Positions 9,055 to 18,264 of a stretch of DNA of 64,000 nucleotides are shown here, piece after piece. The stretch lies in contig NZ_CP077094.1 in assembly GCF_014269025.2 (NCBI RefSeq), forward strand, positions 620,001-684,000, written 5' to 3'. The notes under the pieces are model-generated. The model saw nothing but the letters and a program-made list of their open reading frames with translations, was not told the origin of the DNA and did not search any database. The stretch comes from Pseudomonas promysalinigenes. GTDB taxonomy: Bacteria > Pseudomonadota > Gammaproteobacteria > Pseudomonadales > Pseudomonadaceae. Numbering within the stretch: the stretch's first letter is position 1; every line of letters begins with the position of its first letter. The position numbers and the translations under genes are program-made.

Positions 9055-9819
9055 ATGAACACTGATGAACAAACTCTGATCGACGGCTTGTTCGGCCGCA
9101 TCAAGCAAGCCGAAGACCCCAGCCAGCCGCGTGATGCCCAGGCGCAGGCGCGGATCGAGGAGCATGTGCGCCAGCAACCGGCGGCGCCTTACTACATGGC
9201 CCAGGCGATTCTGGTTCAGGAGGCGGCGCTCAAGCGCCTGGACGAGCAGAACAAACAACTGGAAGCCGAGCTCAAGCAGGCCCGGGCACAGCTTGAGGCC
9301 ACGCGGGCGAGTAGCGGCAATGGCGGCGGTTTCCTTTCCAGCATCTTCGGTGCTGGCGCGCGCACGCCAGAGCCGAATCAGCCGCAGCGCCCTAGCACGC
9401 CGGTCGCCTCCGGCGGCGGTTGGCGCGAGCCAAGTGCGCCAGGCTTCTCTGCGGCGCAACAGCAACCGCAACCACAGGCTCAGGCGCAACCTTCAAGCTT
9501 CGGCGCGGCGCCTGCCCGCAGCGGTGCCAGTAGCTTCCTGGGTGGTGCGATGCAGACCGCTGCTGGGGTTGCCGGTGGCGTGTTGCTGGCACAAGGCATC
9601 AGCAGCCTGTTCAACCACCACTCGCAGCCTGAGGAAGTGGTCGAGGTGATCAAAGAAGAGCCGACCCCGGCCAGCGACAGCGGCGGCTGGAACGACCAGG
9701 GCGGGCAACAGCAGGTCGCCGACAACAGTGACTGGAACAACGACCAAGGCGGTTGGGCCGATAGTGACTACGGCAACGATGACGGTGGCTTCTTCTCGGA
9801 CGACGATACCTTCGTCTGA
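9055..9819 (+). CDS. DUF2076 domain protein
   Basis: A 254-residue protein. Residues 1-80 match the DUF2076 start, EQTLIDGLFGRIKQAE followed by PYYMAQAILVQEAALKRLDEQNKQLEAEL, the latter a probable coiled coil. The middle is Gln/Pro/Ala/Gly-rich and contains a short hydrophobic GVAGGVLLAQGISSLF segment. The tail (190-254) is strongly acidic and rich in Gly, Asn and Trp. Function unknown. I start at the ATG after a GAGG box; a frame open 69 bases earlier lacks a ribosome site. An intrinsic terminator follows. Confidence 0.8.
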   Translation: MNTDEQTLIDGLFGRIKQAEDPSQPRDAQAQARIEEHVRQQPAAPYYMAQAILVQEAALKRLDEQNKQLEAELKQARAQLEATRASSGNGGGFLSSIFGAGARTPEPNQPQRPSTPVASGGGWREPSAPGFSAAQQQPQPQAQAQPSSFGAAPARSGASSFLGGAMQTAAGVAGGVLLAQGISSLFNHHSQPEEVVEVIKEEPTPASDSGGWNDQGGQQQVADNSDWNNDQGGWADSDYGNDDGGFFSDDDTFV

Positions 9820-9847
9820 TCGCTCTGGCATACTGGCGGCAATTCGA

Positions 9848-9868
9848 GGGGCGCTCTGCGCCCCTTTT
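9848..9868 (+). terminator. intrinsic terminator after the DUF2076 gene
   Basis: Perfect stem GGGGCGC / GCGCCCC with a TCT loop and four T, 28 bases after the DUF2076 stop. It separates that gene from the NYN nuclease gene. Confidence 0.8.
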
Positions 9869-9882
9869 CATGTCGAGGGTAT

Positions 9883-10365
9883 GTGGTGAAAAAGATCGCG
9901 CTGTTCGCCGATGTGCAGAACCTCTACTACACCGTGCGCCAGGCCCATGGCTGCCACTTCAACTACACCGCGCTGTGGAAGGACGTCAGCCGTGAAGGCG
10001 AGATCGTCGAGGCCGTGGCTTATGCCATCGACCGGGGTGATAGCAAGCAGCAGCAATTTCAGCAGATCCTGCGCAACCTGGGGTTCGACGTACGCCTGAA
10101 ACCGTTCATCCAGCGCAGTGATGGCTCTGCCAAAGGCGATTGGGACGTGGGCATCACCCTGGATGTGATCGATGCGGCCAGCCGGGTCGACCAAGTGGTT
10201 TTGGCCTCGGGGGATGGTGATTTCGACCTGTTGCTGGAACGGGTCATCCAGCGCCATGGTACCGAGGCAGTGGTGTATGGCGTGCCTGGCCTCACGGCGT
10301 TGTCGCTGATTCGCGCTGCCACCCGCTATGTGCCTATCGAGGGCGCGCTGTTGCTCAAGCACTAA
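9883..10365 (+). CDS. NYN domain protein (LabA/DUF88-like ribonuclease)
   Basis: A 160-residue single NYN (PIN-like) domain. The acidic metal-site residues are visible: the Asp in LFADVQNLYY near residue 9, the Asp in KGDWDVGITLDV, and the SGDGDF motif. NYN proteins are Mg-dependent RNases. The start is one of two adjacent GTG codons (9883 or 9886), the second spaced better from CGAGGG. It is followed 9 bases later by a DEDDh exonuclease, so the pair probably forms one transcript. Confidence 0.85.
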   Translation: MVKKIALFADVQNLYYTVRQAHGCHFNYTALWKDVSREGEIVEAVAYAIDRGDSKQQQFQQILRNLGFDVRLKPFIQRSDGSAKGDWDVGITLDVIDAASRVDQVVLASGDGDFDLLLERVIQRHGTEAVVYGVPGLTALSLIRAATRYVPIEGALLLKH

Positions 10366-10374
10366 GGTTTTTTT

Positions 10375-10980
10375 ATGGAACGTATTGCGGTCATCGACTT
10401 TGAAACAACGGGCATCTCCCCCGGTGCCGGCTGCCGTGCCACTGAAGTGGCGGTGGTGATGTTCGAACGCGGGCGGATCGTCGAGCGTTATCAGAGCCTG
10501 ATGAACGCTGGCGTACCGGTGCCGGCCTTCGTCGCCGGGCTGACCGGCATCACCACTAGCATGCTGCGCAGTGCGCCACCTGTGGACCAGGTGATGAACG
10601 AGGTTGCTGAATTCGTCGGGGAAACGCCGCTGTTGGCCCACAACGCCGCTTTCGACCAGAAGTTCTGGGACTACGAACTGGGCCGCATTGGCCGCAGCCG
10701 TCAGCAGCCCTTCGCCTGTTCCCTGCTGCTCTCGCGGCGCCTGCTGCCGGCGGCGCCCAACCACAAGCTGGGTACCCTGACCCGTTGGGCTGGGCTGCCG
10801 AACACCGGTACTGCGCACCGGGCCATGGCCGATGCCGAGATGGCGGCCAACCTGCTGCAACATCTGGCAGGTGTGCTGCGCCAGGCCCATGGGGTCCAGC
10901 AGCTTTCCCACCAGCTGCTTTGCCGGTTGCAGAAGACACCCGCAGCGAAAATGCGTGAAGCGTTGGCCAAGCTTGTGTGA
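10375..10980 (+). CDS. 3'-5' exonuclease, DnaQ-like (DEDDh)
   Basis: A 201-residue exonuclease domain protein. The DEDDh motifs are all present: ExoI VIDFETTGISPG (D and E at residues 8 and 10), ExoII LLAHNAAFDQKF, and ExoIII HRAMADAEMAANLL with the His and Asp. This is the fold of the polymerase III epsilon subunit and oligoribonuclease. It lacks the polymerase-binding tail of DnaQ proper, so it is a stand-alone nuclease. It is downstream of the NYN gene, which hints at a role in RNA or DNA turnover; the substrate is not known. Confidence 0.88.
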   Translation: MERIAVIDFETTGISPGAGCRATEVAVVMFERGRIVERYQSLMNAGVPVPAFVAGLTGITTSMLRSAPPVDQVMNEVAEFVGETPLLAHNAAFDQKFWDYELGRIGRSRQQPFACSLLLSRRLLPAAPNHKLGTLTRWAGLPNTGTAHRAMADAEMAANLLQHLAGVLRQAHGVQQLSHQLLCRLQKTPAAKMREALAKLV

Positions 10981-11089
10981 CTGGCGGTACGAAAGTGTGC
11001 CGCTAATTTCGCACTGATTTGTAACTTATCTTCCATTGCACGCAGCCCTAAACTCGGTCGCCCGAAAACGGATTTCTGAGTTGTCTGCC

Positions 11090-12004
11090 ATGCCTGCCTC
11101 CCGTCGCTTTCCACTATTGCTCGTTGGGGCCTTTCTGGCCCTTTACCTGGTCTGGGGTTCCACCTATTTGTTCATCCGCATTGGTGTCGAGTCATGGCCA
11201 CCGATGCTGATGGCGGGCGTGCGCTTTTTGATCGCGGGCAGCCTGCTGTATGGCTTTTTGCGTTGGCGCGGGGTGCCGGCGCCGACTTGGCCGCAATGGC
11301 GAGCGGCAGGTGCCATCGGGTTTCTGCTGCTCAGCTGTGGCAACGGCGGGGTGACCGTGGCCGAGCATGCCGGTGTGGCCTCGGGCGTAGCGGCGTTGGC
11401 GGTGGCTACGGTGCCGCTGTTCACTTTGCTTTTCGGCTTGCTGTTCGGCCATCGCAACTCGCGGTTGGAATGGGCCGGGATCATGCTCGGGCTGCTGGGC
11501 ATCGCTCTGCTCAACCTGGGCTCGAACCTGCAAGCCAGCCCGGTGGGTGCGGCGCTTGTGCTGTTCGCAGCAGCGTCTTGGGCGTTCGGTTCGGTGTGGA
11601 GCAAAAGCCTGCCCTTACCTCAGGGCCCCATGGCCAGTGCCGCCGAGATGTTGGTGGGTGGCGCGGTGTTGTTGATCGGCAGCGTGCTGTCCGGTGAGCG
11701 CATGACGCACATGCCCACTGCGGCCGGTTGGGCTGCGCTGGCCTACCTGGTGCTGTTCGGTTCGATTCTTGCCTTCAGTGCCTACATGTACCTGCTCAAG
11801 AACGTGCGCCCAGCAGCTGCCACCAGCTATGCCTACGTCAACCCTGCAGTAGCCGTATTGTTGGGCATCGTGTTTGCCGGTGAACAGATCGGCACCGAGG
11901 AATGCCTGGCCATGGCGGTGATCATTGGCGCTGTGGTGCTGATTGGCCTGCCGCAATGGCGCAAGGCACCGCAGCCGCCGTTGAAAGGCGAAATCTGCAA
12001 GTAG
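11090..12004 (+). CDS. yedA: EamA/DMT family exporter, YedA-like
   Basis: A ten-helix drug/metabolite transporter, 304 residues, with the two tandem EamA repeats; the first has LYLVWGSTYLFIRIGVESWPP and the second GMA-like AASWAFGSVWSK and YVNPAVAVLLGIVFAGE, the conserved end of the repeat. The resemblance to YedA is good but the substrate is unknown. I use the ATG at 11090, which starts just before the first helix; a frame open 54 bases earlier has no ribosome site. Confidence 0.85.
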   Translation: MPASRRFPLLLVGAFLALYLVWGSTYLFIRIGVESWPPMLMAGVRFLIAGSLLYGFLRWRGVPAPTWPQWRAAGAIGFLLLSCGNGGVTVAEHAGVASGVAALAVATVPLFTLLFGLLFGHRNSRLEWAGIMLGLLGIALLNLGSNLQASPVGAALVLFAAASWAFGSVWSKSLPLPQGPMASAAEMLVGGAVLLIGSVLSGERMTHMPTAAGWAALAYLVLFGSILAFSAYMYLLKNVRPAAATSYAYVNPAVAVLLGIVFAGEQIGTEECLAMAVIIGAVVLIGLPQWRKAPQPPLKGEICK

Positions 12005-12061
12005 CCCGAGGGGATGCGGTAAACTTGCCGCCTTCGCTGAACCCCCTCTGACGGTATTGCC

Positions 12062-13393
12062 ATGAATTTCGCCAAACTCGGCCTGATCGAACCCTTGCTG
12101 CGTACCTTGCAGCAGCTCGACTACACCACGCCCACCCCGGTCCAGGCCAAGGCCATCCCTGCCGTGCTGGCTGGTCGTGACCTGATGGCCGCAGCCCAGA
12201 CCGGCACCGGCAAAACAGCCGGCTTCGCGTTGCCTGTGCTGCAGCGCCTGGCCCTGGAAGGTGAGAAGGTCGCCAGCAATTCGATCCGCGCCCTGGTGCT
12301 GGTGCCGACCCGCGAGCTGGCCGAGCAGGTGCACAACAACGTGCGCGAATATGCGGAAAACCTGCCGCTGAGCACCTATGCGGTGTATGGCGGGGTCAGC
12401 ATCAACCCGCAGATGATGCGCCTGCGCCGTGGCGTCGACCTGCTGGTGGCCACCCCCGGCCGTTTGCTCGACCTGTTCCGTCAGAACGCGGTGAAGTTCA
12501 ACCAGGTGCAAACGCTGGTGCTCGACGAAGCCGACCGCATGCTCGACCTCGGCTTTGCCGAGGAGCTGCAATCGGTCTACGCCGCCTTGCCGCGCAAGCG
12601 TCAGACGCTGTTGTTCTCTGCCACTTTCTCCGAGCAGATCCGTGTGCTCGCGGGCCTGGCTTTGAACGACCCGCTGAGCATCGAAGTCAGCCCGCGCAAC
12701 GCTGCGGCAACCACGGTCAAGCAGTGGCTGGTGCCGGTGGACAAAAAGCGCAAGGCGGATTTGTTCATGCACCTGCTGCGCAAGCAGCGCTGGAAGCAAG
12801 TACTGGTGTTCGCCAAAACCCGTAACGGTGTCGATCAACTGGTCGAGCGCTTGTTGGCCGAAGGCGTGAATGCCGACGGTATCCACGGCGACCGCCCGCA
12901 AGCCACCCGGCAGCGCGCGCTGGACAGCTTCAAAGCGCGGGAGGTGCAGGTGCTGGTGGCGACCGACGTCGCCGCCCGTGGCCTGGATATCGACGACCTG
13001 CCGTTGGTGGTCAACCTCGACCTGCCCATCGTGGCCGAGGACTATGTGCATCGTATCGGCCGTACCGGCCGAGCCGGTAACAAGGGCGAGGCGATTTCCC
13101 TGGTATGCGCCGATGAAGTGCAGATGCTGTCGGCCATCGAAGTGCTGACCCGGCAGACCCTGCCGCGCCATGAGGAGCCTGACTTTATCCCCGAGCACCG
13201 GGTACCGATGACCGATGCCAGTGGCCAGGTGATCAAGAAACCGAAAAAACCCAAGAAGCCGAAAGAGAACAGCGCTAAACGGGGGTTGGGACGTTGGATG
13301 GACAGTACCGAGTCGGGGCCGGCGGAGCCTTCGGTGAAGGCAGTGCGCAAGGTACCGAGTTTCAACAGCGGGCCACGCAAGCGCAAACCCTAA
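12062..13393 (+). CDS. rhlE: DEAD-box RNA helicase RhlE
   Basis: An ATP-dependent RNA helicase linked to ribosome assembly and RNA turnover. The 443-residue protein has the Q motif PTPVQAKAIP, Walker A AQTGTGKTA near residue 45, DEAD at 155-158, SAT (in LLFSATFSE), and HRIGRTGRAG. After residue 370 there is a basic tail with a KKPKKPKKPKE run, a typical RNA-binding extension. Monocistronic; a REP pair follows the stop. Confidence 0.93.
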   Translation: MNFAKLGLIEPLLRTLQQLDYTTPTPVQAKAIPAVLAGRDLMAAAQTGTGKTAGFALPVLQRLALEGEKVASNSIRALVLVPTRELAEQVHNNVREYAENLPLSTYAVYGGVSINPQMMRLRRGVDLLVATPGRLLDLFRQNAVKFNQVQTLVLDEADRMLDLGFAEELQSVYAALPRKRQTLLFSATFSEQIRVLAGLALNDPLSIEVSPRNAAATTVKQWLVPVDKKRKADLFMHLLRKQRWKQVLVFAKTRNGVDQLVERLLAEGVNADGIHGDRPQATRQRALDSFKAREVQVLVATDVAARGLDIDDLPLVVNLDLPIVAEDYVHRIGRTGRAGNKGEAISLVCADEVQMLSAIEVLTRQTLPRHEEPDFIPEHRVPMTDASGQVIKKPKKPKKPKENSAKRGLGRWMDSTESGPAEPSVKAVRKVPSFNSGPRKRKP

Positions 13394-13399
13394 GCAGGC

Positions 13400-13487
13400 C
13401 CATTGGGAGCGGGTTTATCCGCAAAAAATTCGCCGCAGTGGATGACACGGGCTGCGCCCGTGTTCGCGGCTAATCCTCTCCCGCAGG
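13400..13487. repeat. REP-type palindromic pair
   Basis: GGGAGCGGGTTTATCCGC ... and the inverted AATCCTCTCCCGC form two opposed REP copies around an inner CACGGGC/GCCCGTG hairpin. It sits between the convergent rhlE and flavoprotein genes and may act as a terminator or mRNA stabiliser. Confidence 0.75.
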
Positions 13488-13495
13488 TCAACCGT

Positions 13496-14737
13496 TCAAC
13501 TTTGGGCTTTCAGCCAGCTTGCAGCAGCGCGTCCGGCCCTTAGCCCACTGGCGAAACACGCCGTCAGCAGATACCCCCCGGTCGGTGCCTCCCAGTCCAG
13601 CATCTCGCCGGCACAGAACACACCCGGCAGTGCGCGCACCATCAACCCTTCGTCCAGCCCCTCGAAACACACCCCACCGGCACTGCTGATGGCTTCGTCC
13701 AGCGGTCGTGTGCGTACCAGGGTGATTGGCAAGGCCTTGATCGCTTGTGCCAGTGCCTGGGGCTGCGCGAAGGTCGCCTGGTCAGTCAGCTCGCGCAACA
13801 GCCCGGCCTTTACCCCGTCGATTCCCAACTGGCTGTGCAGGTGCTTGGCCATCGACCTTGACCCACGAGGCTTGGCCAGCGCCTGGACGATTTTTTCCAC
13901 AGGCTTGTCCGGTAGCAGGTCAAGCAACAGACGAGCCTGGCCTTGTTGTTCGATCGCCTGGCGCAACAGCGCCGACCAGGCGTATACCAGGCTGCCTTCA
14001 ACGCCTTGCGCAGTGAGAATGAACTCGCCTTTGCGCGGCGGCATGCCAGGCACGCTCAACGCGACGTTCTTGAGCGGCGCGCCTGCGAATTTATCCACAA
14101 GCACGTCGCTCCAGCCTGCCACTTCGAAACCACAGTTGCTGGGCCGCAAGGGCGAGATATCCACAGCACGCTCGGCCAACACCGGCTGCCAGGCGCCGTC
14201 CGAACCAAGCCTGGCCCAGCTGGCGCCACCCAGGGCTAATACAACTGCGCTAGCTTCGACCAGCAATTCCCCCTGTGGATAAGCGATCCGCAGGCTCCCG
14301 TCTGAATTCCAGCCCAGCCAACGGTGGCGGGTGTGGATAACCACGCCCTGATCGCGCAGGCGCTTGAGCCAGGCGCGCAGCAGCGGGGCAGCCTTCATGT
14401 CGGTGGGGAACACTCGACCCGAAGTACCGACGAAGGTGTCGACACCCAGACCGTGAATCCAGCGGCACAGGGCATCGGCATCGAAGTCGCGCAGCAGCCC
14501 GTCGATTTGGCCTTCACGCTCGCCATAGCGCGAAACGAACTGTGGATAAGCTTCCGAGTGGGTGATGTTCATACCTCCCACACCCGCCAGCAGAAACTTG
14601 CGGCCCACCGAAGGCATGGCATCGAACACCTCTACTGCCAGGCCTGCCTGGGCCATGGCTTCTGCAGCCATCAGGCCAGCGGGGCCGCCACCGATGACAA
14701 CGGCCAGGGGAGGGGATGCAGGGGACAATTCGGGCAT
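13496..14737 (-). CDS. FAD-dependent oxidoreductase of the TIGR03862/BaiN-like family
   Basis: A 413-residue flavoprotein. The N-terminal dinucleotide site is VVIGGGPAGLMAAEAMAQAGLAVEVFD (GxGxxG at about 12-17), followed by the family hallmark GRKFLLAGVGGMNITHSE. The C-terminal second half of the FAD site is VFCAGEMLDWEAPTGGYLLTACFASGLRAG. The family resembles HI0933-type proteins; the substrate is unknown. It is convergent with rhlE and upstream (on its strand) of nothing closely spaced. Confidence 0.86.
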   Translation of the reverse strand: MPELSPASPPLAVVIGGGPAGLMAAEAMAQAGLAVEVFDAMPSVGRKFLLAGVGGMNITHSEAYPQFVSRYGEREGQIDGLLRDFDADALCRWIHGLGVDTFVGTSGRVFPTDMKAAPLLRAWLKRLRDQGVVIHTRHRWLGWNSDGSLRIAYPQGELLVEASAVVLALGGASWARLGSDGAWQPVLAERAVDISPLRPSNCGFEVAGWSDVLVDKFAGAPLKNVALSVPGMPPRKGEFILTAQGVEGSLVYAWSALLRQAIEQQGQARLLLDLLPDKPVEKIVQALAKPRGSRSMAKHLHSQLGIDGVKAGLLRELTDQATFAQPQALAQAIKALPITLVRTRPLDEAISSAGGVCFEGLDEGLMVRALPGVFCAGEMLDWEAPTGGYLLTACFASGLRAGRAAASWLKAQS

Positions 14738-14886
14738 GGTGGGCAGCAGCTTGTGGAAAAGGCCGCGTAGTTTAGCGCAGCACGGGGCGCTTGAGCACTG
14801 GTCAAAAAATAATCAGTGCTCTGCAGGCCAGGCCATTAAAGGGCTGCAGCGCCTTTCCCGCAGGTTATCCACAAGCGGTTCCACAG

Positions 14887-15801
14887 TCATTGTGAACAAC
14901 CCATCACCCGCGCCGCGCTGTGGTGAAGAATGCCGTGACGCTTGGCCAGGGCTTCGCGGTCCTTGCTGTAGCCTCCACCGATCACGCCGACCACCGGAAT
15001 ATCGCGCCCCAGGCAGTGGCGCATTACCTTTTCGTCCCGCGCGGCCAAGCCGGCGTCGGTCAGTTGCAGGTAACCCAGCGCATCGTCCTTGTGTACGTCC
15101 ACACCCGCGTCATACAGCACCAGGTCGGGCTGATACAGCGGCAGCAGGTAGTTCAGCGCATCTTCCACCACGTTCAAGTAAGCGTTGTCGCCCATGCCCC
15201 TAGGCAAGGGAATGTCCCAGTCGCTGTGGGCCTTGCGTGCTGGAAAGTTCTGCTCGCAGTGCAGTGACACGGTAATGGCCTCAGGCGTGTCATGGAGGAT
15301 GCGGGCAGTGCCATCGCCTTGGTGCACATCGCAGTCGAAGATCAGCACCCGATGTACACGGCCGGCCTCGAGCAGGTAGCGGCTGATCACCGCCAGGTCA
15401 TTGAAGATGCAGAAGCCCGCCGGGTAGTCGTAGTGCGCATGGTGGGTGCCACCGGCCAGATGGCAGGCGATGCCGTGCTGCAGCGCCATCTCGGCGGTCA
15501 GTAGCGAGCCGCCAACCGCCCGCACCGTGCGCCGGGCCAGTGCCTCGCTCCAGGGCAGGCCGAGGCGGCGTTGGTCTTCGCGCGACAGCTCACCGCTCAT
15601 GTAGCGCTCGATGTAACCGCGGTCGTGGGCCAGGGCAAGGATATCGTTGGGGCAGATATCCGGGCGCAGCAGGGCTTGGTCGGTAGTCAACCCGCTTTCG
15701 ACCAGGTGATCGTGCAGCAGGCGGAACTTGTCCATGGGGAAGCGATGCTCGGCGGGGAATTCCGGGCTGTAGTCTTCGTGGTAGATCAGCGGCAACGGCA
15801 T
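14887..15801 (-). CDS. histone deacetylase-like amidohydrolase
   Basis: A Zn-dependent amidohydrolase of the bacterial HDAC/acetylpolyamine family, 304 residues. Visible are the catalytic His pair in GGTHHAHYDYPAGFCIFND, the metal ligands of LIFDCDVHQGDGTA (Asp and His) and YDAGVDVHKDD, and the glycine-rich GVIGGGYS near the end. The opening LPLIYHEDYSPEFP...HRFPMDKFRLL is typical of the short class II-like group. I place the start at 15801; a frame open 72 bases earlier overlaps the next gene. It overlaps the intergenic side of the phosphatase gene by none and may be co-transcribed with it. Confidence 0.88.
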   Translation of the reverse strand: MPLPLIYHEDYSPEFPAEHRFPMDKFRLLHDHLVESGLTTDQALLRPDICPNDILALAHDRGYIERYMSGELSREDQRRLGLPWSEALARRTVRAVGGSLLTAEMALQHGIACHLAGGTHHAHYDYPAGFCIFNDLAVISRYLLEAGRVHRVLIFDCDVHQGDGTARILHDTPEAITVSLHCEQNFPARKAHSDWDIPLPRGMGDNAYLNVVEDALNYLLPLYQPDLVLYDAGVDVHKDDALGYLQLTDAGLAARDEKVMRHCLGRDIPVVGVIGGGYSKDREALAKRHGILHHSAARVMGCSQ

Positions 15802-15839
15802 GGGGAGTTCGCAATCGGGGCCAGCGCTGATCTTGCCAG

Positions 15840-16526
15840 TTATCGCCCCGTACTCGCCAATACCCGTTGCCAATCGGGTTCGTTCAAACGGCCAAGAACG
15901 CGTGCTTTACCCTTGGCGTCCACCGAAACGAACAGCGCACTGGCGTAGTTGCTCTCGCGTTCACCCCCGGCAACGCCTTGCTGACGAGCAAAGTGGTCGA
16001 TGCAGCCGTTGTGGGTCACCAGCACCAGGTTATGCCCCGCACGTTTGTGCGCCAGGGACTCACTGGCGAACTGATTGTCGCAGTGCTCCAACCAGGCTTG
16101 GCTCGTTACGGCCTGGCCAAGAATGAAGTGCGCCGTTTGCTGAGTGCGCAGCTTGGGGCTGGCCAGCATATCGGCGCCGGCCAGGCCCAGCTTGCCCAAA
16201 CCCTCGCCCACCCGCGCGGCGGCCTCGCTGCCAGCCACGGTGATACCAGTGGGGTCGCTCAAGCAAGGGCCGGGGGCGCTGTCGCAGCGCTCGGCGTGGC
16301 GGATCATCACGATTACCGCGCCGTCGGCCCAGTCCTGCAGCAGGCCGCTGTCGCTAAGCTGTTGTTCGTTTCCAAGGTCCACGATAGGGGTCCTCGTCGC
16401 TAGCCAGGTAGTGACCGCCGCGAGCATCACGCATATACCGACAACAGCACCCAGGGCCTGGCGCGACATGCGCCACTTGCGAGGTGCGTTGATGGCGGGG
16501 TAGCCCAAGGTACTGCTCGGATGCAT
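15840..16526 (-). CDS. histidine phosphatase family protein, membrane-anchored
   Basis: A 228-residue phosphoglycerate mutase-like phosphatase. After an N-terminal membrane helix (about residues 24-43, ALGAVVGICVMLAAVTTWLA) comes IVMIRHAERCD, the RHG-type phospho-acceptor motif, and VTHNGCID, carrying the second His; ASPKLRTQQTAHFI is the intervening conserved Arg segment. The layout resembles Ais-type periplasmic phosphatases of lipopolysaccharide heptose, but the substrate is inferred. An alternative start is the Met about 19 residues in. The HDAC-like gene follows 38 bases later. Confidence 0.82.
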   Translation of the reverse strand: MHPSSTLGYPAINAPRKWRMSRQALGAVVGICVMLAAVTTWLATRTPIVDLGNEQQLSDSGLLQDWADGAVIVMIRHAERCDSAPGPCLSDPTGITVAGSEAAARVGEGLGKLGLAGADMLASPKLRTQQTAHFILGQAVTSQAWLEHCDNQFASESLAHKRAGHNLVLVTHNGCIDHFARQQGVAGGERESNYASALFVSVDAKGKARVLGRLNEPDWQRVLASTGR

Positions 16527-16693
16527 GCGTCACTCCAATGGCGCGGCGGTAGTTGCTGGGCATTTTGCGCAGCCAGCTGTGGGGCTACGGTGAAGGGGGT
16601 GTGAAAAATGCGTTCCGGTGGCTGCCTGCTGGGTGAAACCCCTGGCCGCGCCTACGCTGTAAGATGCCCCACCGCAAAACCGGAGTTCGCCCC

Positions 16694-17266
16694 ATGACCC
16701 CAATCCTTCAACTGGAAAGCGCACGGCTGGTGTTGCGCCAATGGCACGATGATGACCTGCGCGAGTTCGCCGCGATGTGTGCCGACCCCCAGGTGATGCG
16801 CTATTTCCCCGCGCCAATGACGCGCCTGGAAGCTGCTGCGTTGATCGGCAGGGTTCGCGGGCACTTCAACGAATACGGCTTTGGCCTGTGGGCCTTGGAG
16901 CGCAAGGACAGCGGCGCGTTTATCGGCATGACGGGGCTGTTGAATGTCAATTTCGATGCGCCTTTCGCCCCGGCGGTGGAGATCGGCTGGCGTCTGGCGC
17001 GGCGCCACTGGGGGCTGGGGTTCGCCAGCGAGGCTGCGTGGACCTGCCTGCGCTGCGCTTTCGCCCAGTTGCGCGTGGAAGAGGTGGTGTCGTTCACCAG
17101 CAAGAGCAATTTGCCGTCGCAGAAAGTCATGCAGGCCATCGGTATGATCGAAGATGTCAACGGCAGCTTCGAACACCCGCGGTTGCCCATTGGCCACCCT
17201 TTGCGCCCCCATGTGCTGTACCGCATCGACCGTGCGCATTGGGAGCAGACGCTGCGAACGGAATGA
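16694..17266 (+). CDS. GNAT family N-acetyltransferase
   Basis: A 190-residue acetyltransferase of the RimJ/RimL-like subgroup: LESARLVLRQWHDDDLREFAAM at the start, the acetyl-CoA loop in WRLARRHWGLGFASEAAWTCL (Q/RxxGxG/A), and VVSFTSKSNLPSQKVMQAIGM. These enzymes transfer an acetyl group from acetyl-CoA to amino groups; the acceptor is unknown. I start at the ATG at 16694, which gives the normal family opening. Confidence 0.87.
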   Translation: MTPILQLESARLVLRQWHDDDLREFAAMCADPQVMRYFPAPMTRLEAAALIGRVRGHFNEYGFGLWALERKDSGAFIGMTGLLNVNFDAPFAPAVEIGWRLARRHWGLGFASEAAWTCLRCAFAQLRVEEVVSFTSKSNLPSQKVMQAIGMIEDVNGSFEHPRLPIGHPLRPHVLYRIDRAHWEQTLRTE

Positions 17267-17394
17267 CTGGCCATGCGCGGTATCTATAGCAAAGCCTGTA
17301 TCATTTGCCGACTGTAAGGTGCTCGCCGAAAACGTTCAGCGCCTGTGAAACCGAGCATCGCGAGCAAGGCTCGTTCCTACAAGGAGAACCCCCG

Positions 17395-18264
17395 ATGAGT
17401 CACGTGTTGGACGACTTGGTCGACCTGTTGAGCCTCGAGCCGATCGAGGAAAACCTGTTCCGTGGCCGCAGCCAGGACCTGGGCTTCCGCCAACTGTACG
17501 GCGGCCAGGTATTGGGCCAGTCACTGTCGGCTGCCAGCCAGACGGTCGAGGATGCACGCCATGTGCACTCGCTGCACGGTTACTTCCTGCGCCCAGGCGA
17601 TGCAAGCCTGCCTGTGGTGTACTCGGTCGACCGCGTGCGCGATGGCGGCAGTTTCAGCACCCGGCGGGTGACGGCGATCCAGAAGGGCCAGCCAATTTTC
17701 ACCTGCAGTGCGTCGTTCCAGTATGACGAAGAAGGCTTCGAGCATCAGGTGCAGATGCCCGATGTGGTGGGCCCGGAAAACCTCGCGACCGAAGTGGAGC
17801 TGGCCAGCGCCCATGCCGACAAGCTGCCCGAGCGCATCCGCGACAAGGTGCTGTGCGCCAAACCGATCGAGATCCGCCCGGTGAGCGAGCGTGACCCGTT
17901 CAACCCAAAACCCGGCGACCCGGTCAAGTACGCCTGGTTCCGCGCCGACGGCAGCCTTCCTGACGTGCCCGCGCTGCATAAATACCTGCTGGCCTATGCC
18001 TCCGACTTCGGTCTGTTGACCACCTCGCTGCTGCCCCACGGCAAGTCGGTGTGGCAGCGCGACATGCAGATCGCCAGCCTCGACCACTCGCTGTGGTTCC
18101 ACCGCAACCTGCGTGCCGACGAGTGGCTGCTGTATGCCACAGACAGCCCGTGGGCCGGCAATGCCCGTGGCTTCTGCCGCGGTAGCATCTTCAACCGCGC
18201 AGGCCAGTTGGTGGCGTCGTCCACCCAGGAAGGCTTGATCCGTCACCGGAAGGACTGGGCATGA
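17395..18264 (+). CDS. tesB: acyl-CoA thioesterase II
   Basis: Hydrolyses acyl-CoA to free fatty acid and CoA in the cytoplasm. The 289-residue double hot-dog protein has FRGRSQDLGFRQLYGGQVLGQSL and HSLHGYFLRPGD in the first half, and SLDHSLWFHR plus SSTQEGLIR in the second, holding the Asp and Gln of the TesB active site. An AAGGAG box precedes the ATG at 17395; a REP-like half site lies just upstream. The stop overlaps the HAD gene start by four bases (ATGA), so the two are translationally coupled. Confidence 0.94.
   Translation: MSHVLDDLVDLLSLEPIEENLFRGRSQDLGFRQLYGGQVLGQSLSAASQTVEDARHVHSLHGYFLRPGDASLPVVYSVDRVRDGGSFSTRRVTAIQKGQPIFTCSASFQYDEEGFEHQVQMPDVVGPENLATEVELASAHADKLPERIRDKVLCAKPIEIRPVSERDPFNPKPGDPVKYAWFRADGSLPDVPALHKYLLAYASDFGLLTTSLLPHGKSVWQRDMQIASLDHSLWFHRNLRADEWLLYATDSPWAGNARGFCRGSIFNRAGQLVASSTQEGLIRHRKDWA

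Noticed and set aside
11615..13198. Long open frame antisense to rhlE and the exporter
   Set aside because: High-GC codon bias keeps antisense frames open; it has a His/Gln-rich shadow composition and covers two well-supported genes.
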